From positions 18,302,372 to 18,366,371 of the forward strand of contig JAJEKV010000017.1 of assembly GCA_021234155.1 (NCBI GenBank): 64,000 nt of DNA, given 5' to 3'. Below the pieces are notes generated by a model. That model ran no database searches, was not told the DNA's origin, and worked only from the letters and a program-made list of their open reading frames with translations. Below, piece after piece: positions 23,375-36,436 of the stretch (its first letter is position 1; the number at the start of each line of letters is the position of its first letter). The position numbers and the translations under genes were made by a program. This stretch comes from Isoetes taiwanensis. Its lineage: Eukaryota > Streptophyta > Lycopodiopsida > Isoetales > Isoetaceae.

Positions 23375-26300
23375 CTAAGTTAGATACATACACGAAGATG
23401 TGCCCGTGTCCTCGACTTGTTTGCTATCTGATGTACCAGCACACTCATCTTGTACCCCACCTTCATCATCTTCACTAGATTCTTCTATTATTGTGAATCT
23501 CTTCACTGTGATGCTAGGCTTCTTAATTAGCAAGCAACCTCTATTGCAAAAGCTCCATAAACTATCAATGTCTTCACCATATTGAGATTTTATGCATTTC
23601 ACTACTGTGTCATTGTATGCACGAGAAGTATCAAATTGATGCTCTTGGACATAAGTGGTAAAGTCATTTGCATTCTTCAAGCCTACAAACCAGTCAAATA
23701 GCCAACACAAATCTTTGTCTTCACCAGTAGCCTGGGATGCCATACTGGTATGCAGCAAGAGCAACCCTCATTGAAGATACATTTGAAAGGAAGGTCAGTA
23801 ATCATAACACATCTATTTCCGTATTCTGGATACTTGAGGAGTGGAATATCCAAAGGGAGTGGAATTTCTTCTGCCAAGTGCAAAATCCTTGTCGAACCAT
23901 GTTGATGAAAACTGCAACAAACACAATAATTAAGATCCGCTATAATAAAACATCCCAAAAGATTTATGTGAAATATAAGAACAACTCACCATGCTTTTAG
24001 AATTCACTTGGGCATCCACAAAAGCTTGCATAAAGGCCATCACATAAAGACCGCAGCTTACATTATCTGGTTGTTGTGGAACCTCTGGAATAGTTTCCTT
24101 CTTCACTGCATTCTTCACATATAATTCAACTCTACGTGAGCTAGAGTTGGTTAGATATGTGATGACATCCTTATGAAGCCTGCACACACAAATGAGAACA
24201 TGCAACTAAGATTTAAGCAAGCAGCAGTGGTACATATACTGAAAGAAAATGCTCACATATTTAGGAGTTTGCTGTCCACTGTTATACCAGTCATGGAGTT
24301 CAACACAATAATTGCAGGAGAAGCCATTGAGGTGGTACTGCAATTTTTTGCAGACTCTAAAACAAAAATCACCAAAACATGATGGGCAGGGTCCTCAACT
24401 TGAACTGGAACCATAATATACTGGCATTTACTAACAACAATGCCTTGTAGCCCTTTCTCAACTGCACTTCTGCCTGACTGTCCCATACTATTAGCATCCA
24501 GGGCTAATCTTTTAAATGCTGCCCGATAAGTCAAAAAGTTTTCTGAAGGGAAGAAAAAGAAGACATCTCGCCATTTGGATGTCAATGTGCTGCTCACATA
24601 CCTTCCGAATATGTCTAAATGTTTGTTAGACATGTGCCTATCTTTAAACAATGTCTCCACACAATATTTCGTGACCTTAATCAGAGGTTCAGCTTGGAAC
24701 GGATAGAATGGAACCATTGTCTGAAGGTTATCATGTCACTGCAAACCAAGCATCAATGGTAACTAGCATAAAACACATATTTACTAATCCAATTACACTT
24801 ACAGTTGCTCAACTGATGTCTGGCTTCTAGTTCTCTTAGCTGGCCGCGACACCTTTGTATCTTTTCTTTTTCTTGACTCTTTCTCGTTCACACCACTATC
24901 TGTATCTGTTCTATCCTCAGATTCCTCCTTCTCTTGCTTCACCACAACCACCTGCTTCATATCTGTAGCCACATTCTCCTAAAATTTCTTCAGTACCAGT
25001 TGTATATGTTCCTGTCTTACATGATTCTTCAATCTTTTCGATTGTAGTTCCAACTAAGGCCATAGATCCACTAGTTTCCTCTGTTTCTGCGAATAATAAA
25101 ATGTATGAACATACAATAACTAAATGCAATAAGTAGTTTTTGACTTACCACTTGAAAACAGCATTTCAAGTTCGGTCTGATGATGTGGCATTGGCTTTAG
25201 AATTGGTACCTTACGCACCTTGTGCGCAATCTGTTTTTCTTTGGAGTGTCAAGACCTCTACAACAATATCTTTTTTTCTTTAGAGTGTCGAGAGGCGGCT
25301 TCATTGTTCTCCTCCTCCTCATTTGGTTCCAATTACTACAAGATAACTCATTGTCAACAACAGCATAAACATCAAGAAAATGTAGAAATTAAACTAATAT
25401 GGACACACACCTGTGTTGCCACATTCAGCCCTTTGCTTCAGGAGCTCAATTTGTTGTGCATATGAAGCTACAATTGTAGCTTTGCTTGTGACAACTGTAT
25501 CTGTTATTAAAAAAATGAGCTCAATTTGCTTCCTTATAAAATCCAGCAAATTCATTTAAAACTAATTACTTACTTGATGTTCCTTTTCCTCCTCTCTCAT
25601 GCTCTGCTACAAATGTGTTCAATGTGTTCAGAGGTGACCTAGATGTGGACGGGGTTGACTTATCATGCTTCCCTCCATAATAATCATCTACACAACTTGA
25701 AAAATCAAGTGTCTTTGCAGGAGGATCTACTCTGTTCTTCTTGCAAGCATCCTGCATACGAGGTGAAATTGAAATACATATGAAAATACCATAACCACAT
25801 ATCACATACCTTTCTCTGGCTTCTTTATACTACCCATGTCACCTGCAAGAATGAAAGCATTACCAATAATAACTAGATGACTGAAAGAAATGTACAATCC
25901 AGAAAAGCAATGTACAATCCAATTCCAAATGTACTCCATGTATCTGTATTGCAGAACTATGTACAGTTTTATGTTCCAAATGTAGAAAGCTTCCTAGAAA
26001 AAAGAATTCATAAATGCATTCCATGTAGCTGTATTAGATATATTAGATATATGTATTTGGAGCCAAGTGTAGAAAAGCTTACTGGAAAATTGTAATTGCA
26101 TTAAAATGTATCATAGAGTACAGCATGTATCAAAATGTCCCCCAGTAGAAGACCACATGTTATACAAATGTACACACAGGCAGTTACCTACTTATCCTAT
26201 TTTCTTAGTACATAAAAGTAACTCCTCAATAATATCTGGCAACACTGTACATCATGCACATTAATAATATGCATGTACTAACATGATGTTTACACCAGCC

Positions 26301-27767
26301 TAGAAAAGCAAAACGATCCAACCCTACAAATCTTCACTTCAACCTACATTTTTAAACCCAAATGTAATTAATATACTACAGAACAATTAATGCAATGCAC
26401 AACTTCTAACTAATATCCATCTACCAATCTTACACCTGAACTAATAAAGAAAGACATGAAAGAAATCGATTATGCATGCTTACCTTTTCCAATCAGCCCC
26501 AATGCACGAGGTAGATTCACATCCCATGTGCAGCCTCGGTACCAAGTAGCTTGTTCCTTGTGCTAGCAAGATAGGAGATACATAATAGGCAGTAAGGATG
26601 TCTGCAAGATGCCAATACCACTCGGGAGGAACCAAAACACCGCTTTAATTTGTGCGGGGACTGAAAATCAGCATTTGGCTGCTCTGCAGAATCTGAAACC
26701 AAAGAAAGAGGAGGAGGCTGCAAGCCGAGGACCGAGGAGTGATCTAAGAACTCCCTCAACTCCAAAATCTTTTGTCCCCCCTCCTCAATTGCTCTTTTTG
26801 AAGACCTTAAATTGAGTTCAGAATCTAGCTGCCTCAACTCGGATGCTTTTTGCTTCCACTTCCTTGCTAAGCTCGGCCTAGATCCTTCCCCGCTTGCTCT
26901 TTCAGCGCAATTGCATCCTCCACCTTCCATTTTATGTGCTCAAACTTCATAGCACTACCGCCACTTCCATCCATCTCTTTGTTGAAATGCCTCCAACTCG
27001 ACATCGATTCAAGTAATTAGTCTCGGCCTCATGGACTAGCTTAGAATATCTTGCCCTTTCCCCTTCCCTATGCTTCAAAAGTCTCAGATAGCTGCAGTCT
27101 CGTCTCCTCAGAAATTCTGCATCTCCTTACATATGCTTTCCTTCAAAGAGGATCTGCTCTCAAGAAATACATTCAAACTGTCCAGATCCTCTTTTTTGTA
27201 GAAAGTATCATAGGACTTGTGGCCCTTGGCATTGCTGGACTTGACTGTTACAACTTCAGTCAAAACCTCGGATTCTTTGACCTTGCTTTTAGCTGTGGCT
27301 GTTTTTTTAACATCATCCCAATCAACTGATTCACCTTTTAAGTGTAAGGCAAATGCTCTAGCAAAATACAGGGGAACATAGTGATTCTGTACATCTTTCC
27401 TACCGAATGCAAACTCATACCACTTAAAAAATTCTGCCTGGTCTTCCAACTTCACCAGCTCATCCTTGTACCCGTACCTGGTAGGTTCCTTAGATCTCCA
27501 AACTTCGTCACTAAAGAGTTGTACTGCAAATTTTTCCTTGAATTTCATATTCGCCCGGATCCCTTTGCGAGAAAATATCAGGTCCTCCTTTGCTGCAGCC
27601 CGGGACTTCCGTGACTTCAAATGTGTCCCGCTTTGGAAGCCCGGGAGATTTTTGGATTGGTGCAGGGCAAAGCACTCTTCTTTGGTGTCTTTGCCATTGT
27701 CTATACCTGCAATGCAATAAGAAATATCTTTTAATTGTCTTAAAGGTGCAACAATCTGAGCTTGCAC
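23375..27767 (-). CDS. Ulp1-like (C48) SUMO protease gene of the DNA transposon, multi-exon
   Basis: Minus strand, split into several exons. The N-terminal exon at 27,767-27,108 (219 residues, about half charged or polar) has no known domain beyond FFKWYEFAFGRKD-type helices. The middle exons are low-complexity and basic (24,810-24,985; 25,566-25,805; 26,517-26,930). The protease core lies at 24,717-24,253 and 24,180-23,990. The His is in DPAHHVLVIFV and the oxyanion Gln/catalytic Cys are in QQPDNVSCGLYVM. The position usually held by Asp reads Asn (IIVLNSM). It would cleave SUMO-like conjugates or precursors in the nucleus. Exon borders are not fixed. It converges on the transposase gene, with the gypsy element now between them. 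Confidence 0.7.
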
Positions 27768-28084
27768 ATGTAAACAAAAACCTAAAGTAATAAATTAAAA
27801 GCAGAAAGAAAAAAACTAGGGAAGAAGACGATTGTACCTTTGATTTGTTGAGAATGGCCAAGCGACTTCGGAAGAGCGTGCTTTAGTCGCTTGCAAGAGA
27901 TCGAGGTGCCGGATCGCAGGGTAAAAGCAGAGAGATCAAAGGACAAAGAAACAAGAACGAGGAAGAAAGAATTGGAGGGAATTCTCGATATGCCTATTTT
28001 CGGTCGAAAAAAAAAAACCAAAATTCACGGTAATTATTATATTTTCTAAAAATGTATATGTATTAAAATGACCCAATATTTTAT

Positions 28085-28105
28085 CACCCTAACGTGCTTT
28101 TACCC
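28085..28105 (-). repeat. Right terminal inverted repeat of DNA transposon
   Basis: CACCCTAACGTGCTTTTACC plus C, exact reverse complement of the left end, followed by AGCA. A second copy at 35,536-35,556 belongs to the duplicated segment. Confidence 0.9.
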
Positions 28106-28109
28106 AGCA

Positions 28110-28575
28110 CGTTTTATTTGGCCATTTTTAGTTTGTTTTCGTGTTCTTGACGTTCTTTTCTATGGTTTTACATTGATGCTTATCTTTCTCTAGATGTCGC
28201 GTATATTGAGTTATTGTGCATGAGGTATTATCTTGGGAGCATTCTGATTTTGTGCAGGGTGCTCGTCCTGCCTAATTCTAGTTGTCTTGGGGCATTTATT
28301 TTTCGCTGGTTGTTGAGATCTTTTTTCCTGGACATTGTCCTCTCATTGTGCATTGTGCATTGCTATCATTATGCATCATTTGCCGGGAACTTCATTTCTA
28401 GCTAGCTGTTGAGCTCTTTTTTCACAGAGCATTGTGCTATCATTGTGCATTGTGCTATCATTATACATCATATTTTGCTATTTAGCTGTGTCTGGATGCG
28501 CCAAATATTGCGTTTGGCACTCCATTGCAATTTTGTGACATGGGGTTCTATTGGACCATTTTTTGCGGGTGGTGC
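28110..28575. other. No gene recognised; short iterated CATTGTGC/CTATCATT motifs
   Basis: AT-rich DNA, with 28,345-28,475 built from repeated CATTGTGC and TATCATTATGCATCAT words. No coding signal is seen. Confidence 0.5.
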
Positions 28576-28579
28576 TGTT

Positions 28580-28885
28580 TATTTCCATCTTGATGGTGAC
28601 ACACATTTCTATTTATCATGTTTTCTTCCGCCCGCTGGGTGACACTTTTTCTCCACCCTCCGGGTGATGCTGTTTATTTCCACCTCGAGGGTGACGCATA
28701 TTTCTTTTTACATGATTGTTATCCACCCGTTGGGTGACGCTTTTCTCCACCCTCTGGGTGATGCTATCTCCACCTGCGGGTGATGCTGTTTATTTCCACC
28801 TCGAGGGTGATGCATATTTCTTTTTACGTAATTGTTTTCCACCCGTTGGGTGATGCTGTTCTCCACCGTATTGGGTGATCCTCTC
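28580..28885 (+). repeat. Array of about ten short hairpins (CCACC..GGTGA)
   Basis: Units such as CCACCCTCCGGGTGATGC, CCACCTCGAGGGTGACGC and CCACCCGTTGGGTGATGC recur every 20-60 bp. Each is a 5-6 bp stem with a 2-4 base loop, linked by TTTCTCCACC or TTTATTTCC spacers. Loop bases vary while stems persist, including one CCATC/GATGG variant. Two such units occur in the left S locus. Confidence 0.8.
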
Positions 28886-29089
28886 CTTTTTTCTGCTACA
28901 TGTTGGATTTTCTATAACCATTCACGGGTGTTTTTTAGAATTCTTTGTGTTGCTTGCAGGTTTTACGCCATCGGCTTATAGTTGAGGAAGTTCTCTAGTA
29001 GTCGGCCGGTTTTGTGTCTCTTGCGAGTTCTTTCTAGAATAGCATCGATCCGAGCCATCGGATCGCCATTCTGGGAAGGGACAAGCTAC

Positions 29090-29096
29090 TATATAA
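29090..29096 (+). promoter_or_regulatory. TATA box within the S repeat
   Basis: TATATAA sits about 45 bp after the palindrome and before a CT-rich leader, the arrangement of a Pol II core promoter. A copy lies at 36,544-36,550. Activity is inference. Confidence 0.45.
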
Positions 29097-29430
29097 GGCC
29101 ATTTCCTCTTTCGGACCGGTTATCGGCGTCTTCTCACAGCAGCTCTTCTTCTATTCTCGTTGCTTCCCTCCCTTCCCGCCCTGCTGCGTGGGGGCATGAG
29201 TTTGCTTTTCTCTAACCATTCACAGGTGTTTTTTAGGGGTTCTTCGTGTTGCTTGCAGGCTTCCGCCGTCTTCTGGGGTCCTGCTATATTTGTGTTCGCC
29301 ATCAACCCACCTCCTTCGGTTCTCCAGGCAACATATTCAAGGATTCCGCCTTCTTCTGGGGTCCTGCTATATTTGTGTTCGCCATCAACCCATCTCCTTC
29401 GGTTTTCCAGGCAACACATTCAAGGTTGTT

Positions 29431-29509
29431 GGCGACCATTTCTCATTAGGGTTTTCCTCGAAAACCCGAAAGGGCGGGGTTTTTTTTATCCCGATGAGAA
29501 GTTGTCGCC
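29431..29509 (+). other. Folded core of S repeat, right locus
   Basis: Arms 29,431-29,446 and 29,494-29,509 form a 16-position stem with one mismatch. The enclosed core matches 2064-2110 read on the minus strand. Five base pairs differ from the left locus by double, pairing-preserving changes. The duplicated copy at 36,885-36,963 is identical. Confidence 0.7.
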
Positions 29510-29670
29510 ATTACCCTTCTATATTGCCTGTGCACATTTCTTTTTACGGGGTAGTCCGATATTGTTCCTATGGTCGACTACCCTCTCTATTCTTCAAACA
29601 TTGTATACCGCTGGCGTGATGAATGACAAGCCTATCTATAGGCCGGTTTTGTGTCTCTTTATGTAGTCCC

Positions 29671-29954
29671 TTCCCGTAATGAACAATTTTGCTAGAAACA
29701 AACGTATCTAAAACAAAGACTGTAGTACTTAATGAAAAAAGATCTTCGTTGAAAATCATGAAAACCATTGGTTTAACGTCGCATGCTTAGGAACGCATTT
29801 TGTAGTGTTTCAAACCAACACAAATTCATTACTAAGCGAAGAACCATAATCAAATGTTGGACATTAATAGCGGATCTATTCACACAGGTTTGGACCGCGA
29901 TAAATTTCTTGTATCGATTATTGTCATTCATTAGAAAATATCTCGTTTGAGAAT
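29671..29954. other. 3' flank of the cysteine protease gene; no gene seen
   Basis: AT-rich sequence downstream (minus strand) of the protease stop codon. The small frames here carry no signature. Confidence 0.5.
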
Positions 29955-31401
<1,447 letters not shown>

Positions 31402-31678
31402 TGTTGAAACTCAAATTGAATGTAAATAGAAAGCTCAATTTGATAAGAAAATAACATGCAGGCGTACAAGCACTGCTACAGAAGACAACGATCAAGTGGG
31501 ATCACACAAAAAGATGAATAGTGTCCTCACGATCATGCTATATAAATAGAACTTGTGCTAACTGAAAACATAAAGACTTAACTAAAGTCTTAACTAACTG
31601 TTTGTTGACAACAGAATCTTTATGACCATATAACAAATTCTGCCCGGGATTTTCTGTTATCTCTGACAACAGATAACA
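31402..31678 (-). repeat. Copia 3' LTR (outer, left on + strand)
   Basis: 277 bp. A TATA-like TATTTATATAG is readable on the minus strand. Flanked on the left by GTAGG and on the inner side by a CCCCCACTTCAG polypurine tract (read on minus as a G-rich run). Confidence 0.93.
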
Positions 31679-31736
31679 CCCCCACTTCAGAGATAGAAAA
31701 TCTAGGTGTGGCTCTGTTGTCAACCATAGCCCCCAC

Positions 31737-33990
31737 TCAGAGACATACCAAGTGGATAAAGTCCACAAATTTAGAGAACTTGATGCGGGCTAAAGCCTTT
31801 GTCATCATATCTGCTGGCATGTGTTCAGTAGGACAATAGGTAAGGAGGATTGTCCCATTTTCGATCAGATCACGAATGAAATGGTATTGCAGATCAATGT
31901 GTTTCATGCGGCGATGCATCACTGGATTCTTAGCAACTGCCATGGCACCCTGATTATCAGTATGAATGAGAAGTCCAGGAGTGGAAAGAATACCAAGCTC
32001 AAGACTGAGGCGTTGCAGCCAGATAGCTTCTTTGCTGGCATGTGTAAGAGCAACATACTCAGCTTCGGTGGTGGATAATGCCACGCATTTACGTTTCTTC
32101 TTTGCTCCGGTGATAGCGATGGACTCCATAAGTGAAAATGAAGCCGGAGATGGACTTGCGGTCATGTTGGTCACCTCCCCAATCTGCGTCAGAATATCCT
32201 TGAAGAGAGGGATGCTCCTGTGATTGATAACATAAGCCATGTTTTACTGTTCCAGCAAGGTAACGGAGGAGGCGTTTCAAGGCAGCGCAATGGGTCTGTT
32301 TAGGGTCAAGGCAGAATTGACTGAGTTTGCACAGTAGTAAGGAGAGGTCGGGACGTGTATAGGTAGCTGCAAAATTCAAGAGGACAAGAATAGTGCGATA
32401 GGAAAGACGGATATGGTCAAATGATGGTGAGCAAGGAGGGTCGTCAGTGCAAAAATGGACGCCATGGTCGAGAGGTGTAGAAACTGAATTAGATTGTAGC
32501 ATTTGAAATCGTTGCAGAATATCAGTAAGGTACTTGTATTGGTTGAGATGGAGGGTTCCGTTGGACTGATCGTAGCGGATTTCCATGCCAAGGAAATAAG
32601 AGGCTTGGCCCAAATCTTTCATATGAAATTGGTTTTGGAGCTGAATTTTGAGGTCATTGAGAGCAGTGAGAGAATCAGCAATGATGAGAAGGTCATCCAC
32701 ATATACCAGGATGATCAAGATATGGGAAGATAAGGAAAAATAGAGGCTGGGATCAGATTGGCACCTGGAGAATTTTAGATGGATAAGGCTTTGATCCAGC
32801 TTGTCATACCAAGAACGTGAAGCTTGTTTTAAGCCATAGAGAGCTTTGGAGAGTTTGCAGACTTTGGTGGAGTTGGCAGCTTCAACAAAACCTTCGGGTT
32901 GCTCAATGTACACCTCTTCTTTGAGATCACCATGTAAGAAGGCATTGTTAACGTCCATTTGATGGATATAGTAACGGTTTTGAGTGGCATAAGCAAGAAG
33001 AAGGCGAATGGATGGAATTTTTACAATAGGGGCAAAAGTTTCAGCATAGTCAAGGCCTTCGACTTGATTGAAACCACGGGCAACAAGACGGGCTTTGAAG
33101 CGATCAACATGGCCAAGATGATTATATTTGACTTTGAAAACCCAGCGGCTACCAATGATAGTGCGATCAGAGGGACGTGAGACAAGAGTCCAAGTGTGGT
33201 TGGCATGGATAGATTGCAGCTCAGCTTGCATGGCAGTAAGCCACTGTGCATGATGAGGAGATGCCATGGCCTGCGAGTAAGAGCGAGGTTCAATGATGGG
33301 TTCTTCAGTCAACATGCTGTAATCACGGGTCCAAGCAGGAGGTTGACGATTGCGGCATGGGCGAGAGCTTGCAGGGGGCTCTGATGGAGAAGTATCCGGA
33401 TGCAGCGCAGATGGTGGTGACATGGGATCAGCAGCAGCAGTGGGTGCTGGAGAATGATCATGAGACGATGGCATGATTGGAGCAGGCCCTGCCGGAGTGA
33501 TCGGCGCAAGAGATGGCACAAGGCAAGGGGCTGATGGTAACACATAATCCATAGGGACTTCAATAGTGGATGAGGTAATGGGAAGGGAAAAACAACTCTC
33601 ATATTCATTGAACGTAGCATGGCAGGTAACAAGGAGTTTGTGAGTGGCAAGATTAAGCAATCGATAGCCTTTGGTGGTGTTGGAATACCCTAGAAACATA
33701 CAAGGAATGGCTTGGGATCAAGCTTGGATCTCTTAGCAAAGGGATATGAGCAAAAGCTTTGCAGCCAAAGACACGAAAATGTTTAAGGGAAAAAGACGCA
33801 CCAGACCAAATCTCATGGGGAATTTTGTGAGCAATACTAGAGTGACGAGTACGGTTCATGATATAGGAAGCAGTATGGATAGCCTCTCCCCAAAACTTTG
33901 CTGGAACCTGCATAGCTATAAGTAGATCATGAAATCATGTTAATCAAAGTGCGATGCATCTTTCGCCGCCCATTTTGCTCAGAGTGCCAG
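31737..33990 (-). pseudogene. Copia pol 3' half, copy A (RT-RNase H), frameshifted
   Basis: Corresponds to 39,190-41,440 of copy B. RT motifs include KARLVARGFNQVEGLDYAET, NAFLHGDLKEEVYIEQPEGF and VYVDDLLII (catalytic YVDD). RNase H has GYSDADWGGDQ, STTEAEYVAL, and DNQGA with HIDLQYHFIRD. The frame breaks near 32,095-32,115, exactly where copy B has a run of CTG/CAG triplets and copy A has substitutions and indels, and again near 33,700-33,990. The breaks may therefore be sequence errors. Confidence 0.85.
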
Positions 33991-33994
33991 GGAT

Positions 33995-35556
33995 GCAGCC
34001 CGGCAATCAAATTGTTCCCAGTTAGCAAGATAGGAGATACATAATAGGCGCAAGGATGTCCGCAGAAGATGCCAATACCATCGAGGAAACCAAAACACCG
34101 CCGCAATTTGTGCGTGATCAAAAATCAGCATTTGGCTGCTCAAGAATCAAAAACCAAAGAAAGAGGAGGAGGTTGCAAGCTGAGGACCCAGGAGTGATCT
34201 AAGAACTCCCTCAACTCCAAAATCTTTGTGTCCCCCCTCCTCAATTGCTCTCTTTTTTTGAAGACCTTAAATTGAGTTCGAGAATCTAGTCGCCTCAACT
34301 CGGATGCTTTTTTGCTTCCACTTCCTTGCTAAGCTCGCCTAGATCCTTCCCCGCTTGCTCTTCACAGGCACTGCATCCTCCACCTTCCATTTTATGTGCT
34401 CAAACTTCATAGCACTACCGTCACTTCCATCCATCTCGCCGTTGAAATGCCTCCAACTCGACATCATTCAAGTAATTAGTCTCTACCTCATGGACTAGCT
34501 TAGAATATACCGCCCTTTCCCTTCCCTATGCTTCAAAGTCTCATTATAGTGCAGTCTAGTCTCCTGTAATTCTGCATCTCCTTACATATGCTTTCCTTCA
34601 AAGAGGATCTGCTCTCAAGAAATACATTCAAACGCTGTCCGGATCCTCTTTTTTGTAGAAAGTATCATAGGACTTGTGGCCCTTGGCATTGCCGGACTTG
34701 ATCGTTACAACTTCGGTCAAAACCTCGGATTCTTTGACCTTGCTTTTTAGGCGTGGCTGTTTTTAACATCATCCCAATCAACTGATTCACCTTTTAAGTG
34801 TAAGCAAATGCTCTAGCAAAATCTGAGGGGAACATAGTGATTACGTACATCTTTCCTACCAATGCAAACTCATACCACTTAAAAATTCTGCACGGTCTTC
34901 CAACTTCACCGGCTCATCCTTGTACCCGTGCACGGTAGGTTCCTTAGATCTCCAAACTTACGTCACTAAAGAGTTGTACTCTGCAAATTTTTCCTTGAAT
35001 TTCATATTCGCCCGGATCCCTTGCGAGGAAAATCATGTCCTCCTTTGCTTGCGGCCGGGACTTCCGGACTTCAAATGTGTCCCTCGCTTTGGAAGCCACA
35101 GGAGATTTTCTGACCGGTGCGGGGGCAGCACTCTTCTTTGGTGTCTTTGCCATTGTCTATACCCGCAATGCAATAAGAAATATCTTTTAATTGTCTTAAA
35201 GGTGCAACAATGAAGCTTGCACATGTAAACAAAAACCTAAAGTAATAAATTAAAAGCGAAAGAAAAAACTAGGAAGAAGACGATTGTACCTTTGATTTGT
35301 TGAGAATGGCCAAGCGACTTTAAGAGCGTGCTTTAGTCGCTTGCAAGAGATCGAGGTGCGGATCGCGAGGGGGTAAAAGCGAGAGATCAAAGGACAAAGA
35401 AACAAGAACGAGGAAGAAAGAATTGGAGGGAATTCTCGATATGCCTATTTTCGGTCGAAAAAAAAAAACCAAAATTCACGGTAATTATTATATTTTCTAA
35501 AAATGTATATGTATTAAAATGACCCAATATTTTATCACCCTAACGTGCTTTTACCC
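33995..35556 (-). pseudogene. Ulp1-gene 5' exons and transposon right end, duplicated copy
   Basis: Copy of 26,540-28,105. The N-terminal Ulp1 exon is broken into short frames by indels. The right inverted repeat persists at 35,536-35,556, followed by AGCG instead of AGCA. It cannot be an independent transposon because no left end is present. Confidence 0.75.
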
Positions 35557-36019
35557 AGCGACGTTTTATTTGGCCATTTTTAGTTTGTTTTCGTGTTCTT
35601 GACGTTCTTTTCTATGGTTTTACATTGATGCTTATCTTTCTCTAGATGTCGCGTATATTGAGTTATTGTGCATGAGGTATTATCTTGGGAGCATTCTGAT
35701 TTTGTGCAGGGTGCTCGTCCTGCCTAATTCTAGTTGTCTTGGGGCATTTATTTTTCGCTGGTTGTTGAGATCTTTTTTCCTGGACATTGTCCTCTCATTG
35801 TGCATTGTGCATTGCTATCATTATGCATCATTTGCCGGGAACTTCATTTCTAGCTAGCTGTTGAGCTCTTTTTTCACAGAGCATTGTGCTATCATTGTGC
35901 ATTGTGCTATCATTATACATCATATTTTGCTATTTAGTCGTAATGCGGATCGCCAAATATTGCGTTTGGCACTCCATTGCAATTTTGTGACATGGGGTTC
36001 TATTGGACCATTTTTTGCG

Positions 36020-36325
36020 GGTGGTGCTGTTTATTTCCATCTTGATGGTGACACACATTTCTATTTATCATGTTTTCTTCCGCCCGCTGGGTGACACTTT
36101 TTCTCCACCCTCCCGGTGATGCCGTTTATTTCCACCTCGAGGGTGACGATATTTTTTTTACATGATTGTTATCCACCCGGTTGACGGCTTTTCTCCACCC
36201 TACGGGTGATGCTATCTCCACCGCGGGTGATCTTTGTTTATTTCCACCTCGAGGGTGATGCATATTTCTTTTTTACGTATTGTTTTCCACCCGTTGGGTG
36301 ATGCTTGTTCTCCAATCGTATTGGG
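36020..36325 (+). repeat. Hairpin array, copy B
   Basis: Copy of 28,580-28,885 with several hairpin stems damaged by indels (for example CCACCCGGTTGACGGC), in line with the generally elevated difference rate of this stretch. Confidence 0.7.
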
Positions 36326-36436
36326 TGATCCTCTCCTTTTTACGCTACATGTTGGATTTTCTATAACCATTCCGCGGGTGTTTTTAGAATTCTTTGTGTT
36401 GCTTTTACGGGTTTTTACGCCATCGGCTTATAGTTG

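Larger units (their letters stand above)
11475..28105. mobile_element. TIR DNA transposon with transposase and Ulp1-like protease genes
   Basis: The termini are perfect 21-bp inverted repeats beginning GGGTAAAAGCACG (11,475-11,495 and 28,085-28,105), flanked by AGCA on both sides (11,471-11,474 and 28,106-28,109). Without the nested gypsy element it is about 8.6 kb. It carries a transposase candidate on + and a Ulp1-like cysteine protease on -, converging on the middle. Plant transposons carrying Ulp1-like genes are known among MULE and CACTA groups, but these ends (GGG..., 4-bp duplication) and this transposase do not fit either clearly. Superfamily unassigned. Confidence 0.8.
28985..29670 (+). 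repeat. Structured dispersed repeat, family S, right locus (copy A)
   Basis: Bounded by two direct blocks GGCCGGTTTTGTGTCTCTTG (about 29,011 and 29,641). It contains the diverged CGATCCGAgccATCGGATCG palindrome, a TATATAA box at 29,090, a pyrimidine-rich leader, two near-repeats (TCTGGGGTCCTGCTATATTTG, twice), and the folded core at 29,431-29,509. No protein is encoded. The terminal direct blocks suggest a small retroelement, but no class is assigned. Confidence 0.6.

Noticed and set aside
28580-28885. CRISPR-like array
   Set aside because: Units are short imperfect hairpins with irregular spacing and no cas genes, in plant nuclear DNA.
29460-29490. Bacterial-type intrinsic terminator (GC hairpin followed by T8)
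   Set aside because: The surroundings are eukaryotic and the hairpin belongs to the larger S fold; no bacterial gene precedes it.
29431-29509. Hammerhead or twister ribozyme in the S core
   Set aside because: The CTGANGA and GAAA boxes of a hammerhead are not in the required positions, and the twister core order is not met. Only the covarying stem is retained as an observation.
32376-33384. Frames on the + strand and in alternative minus frames across copia pol (repeated at 39,824-41,375)
   Set aside because: They overlap a clear copia RT/RNase H frame and have no motifs of their own.
35536-35556. End of a second, independent DNA transposon
   Set aside because: It lies inside duplication copy B and has no left partner; the following four bases (AGCG) no longer match the target duplication.
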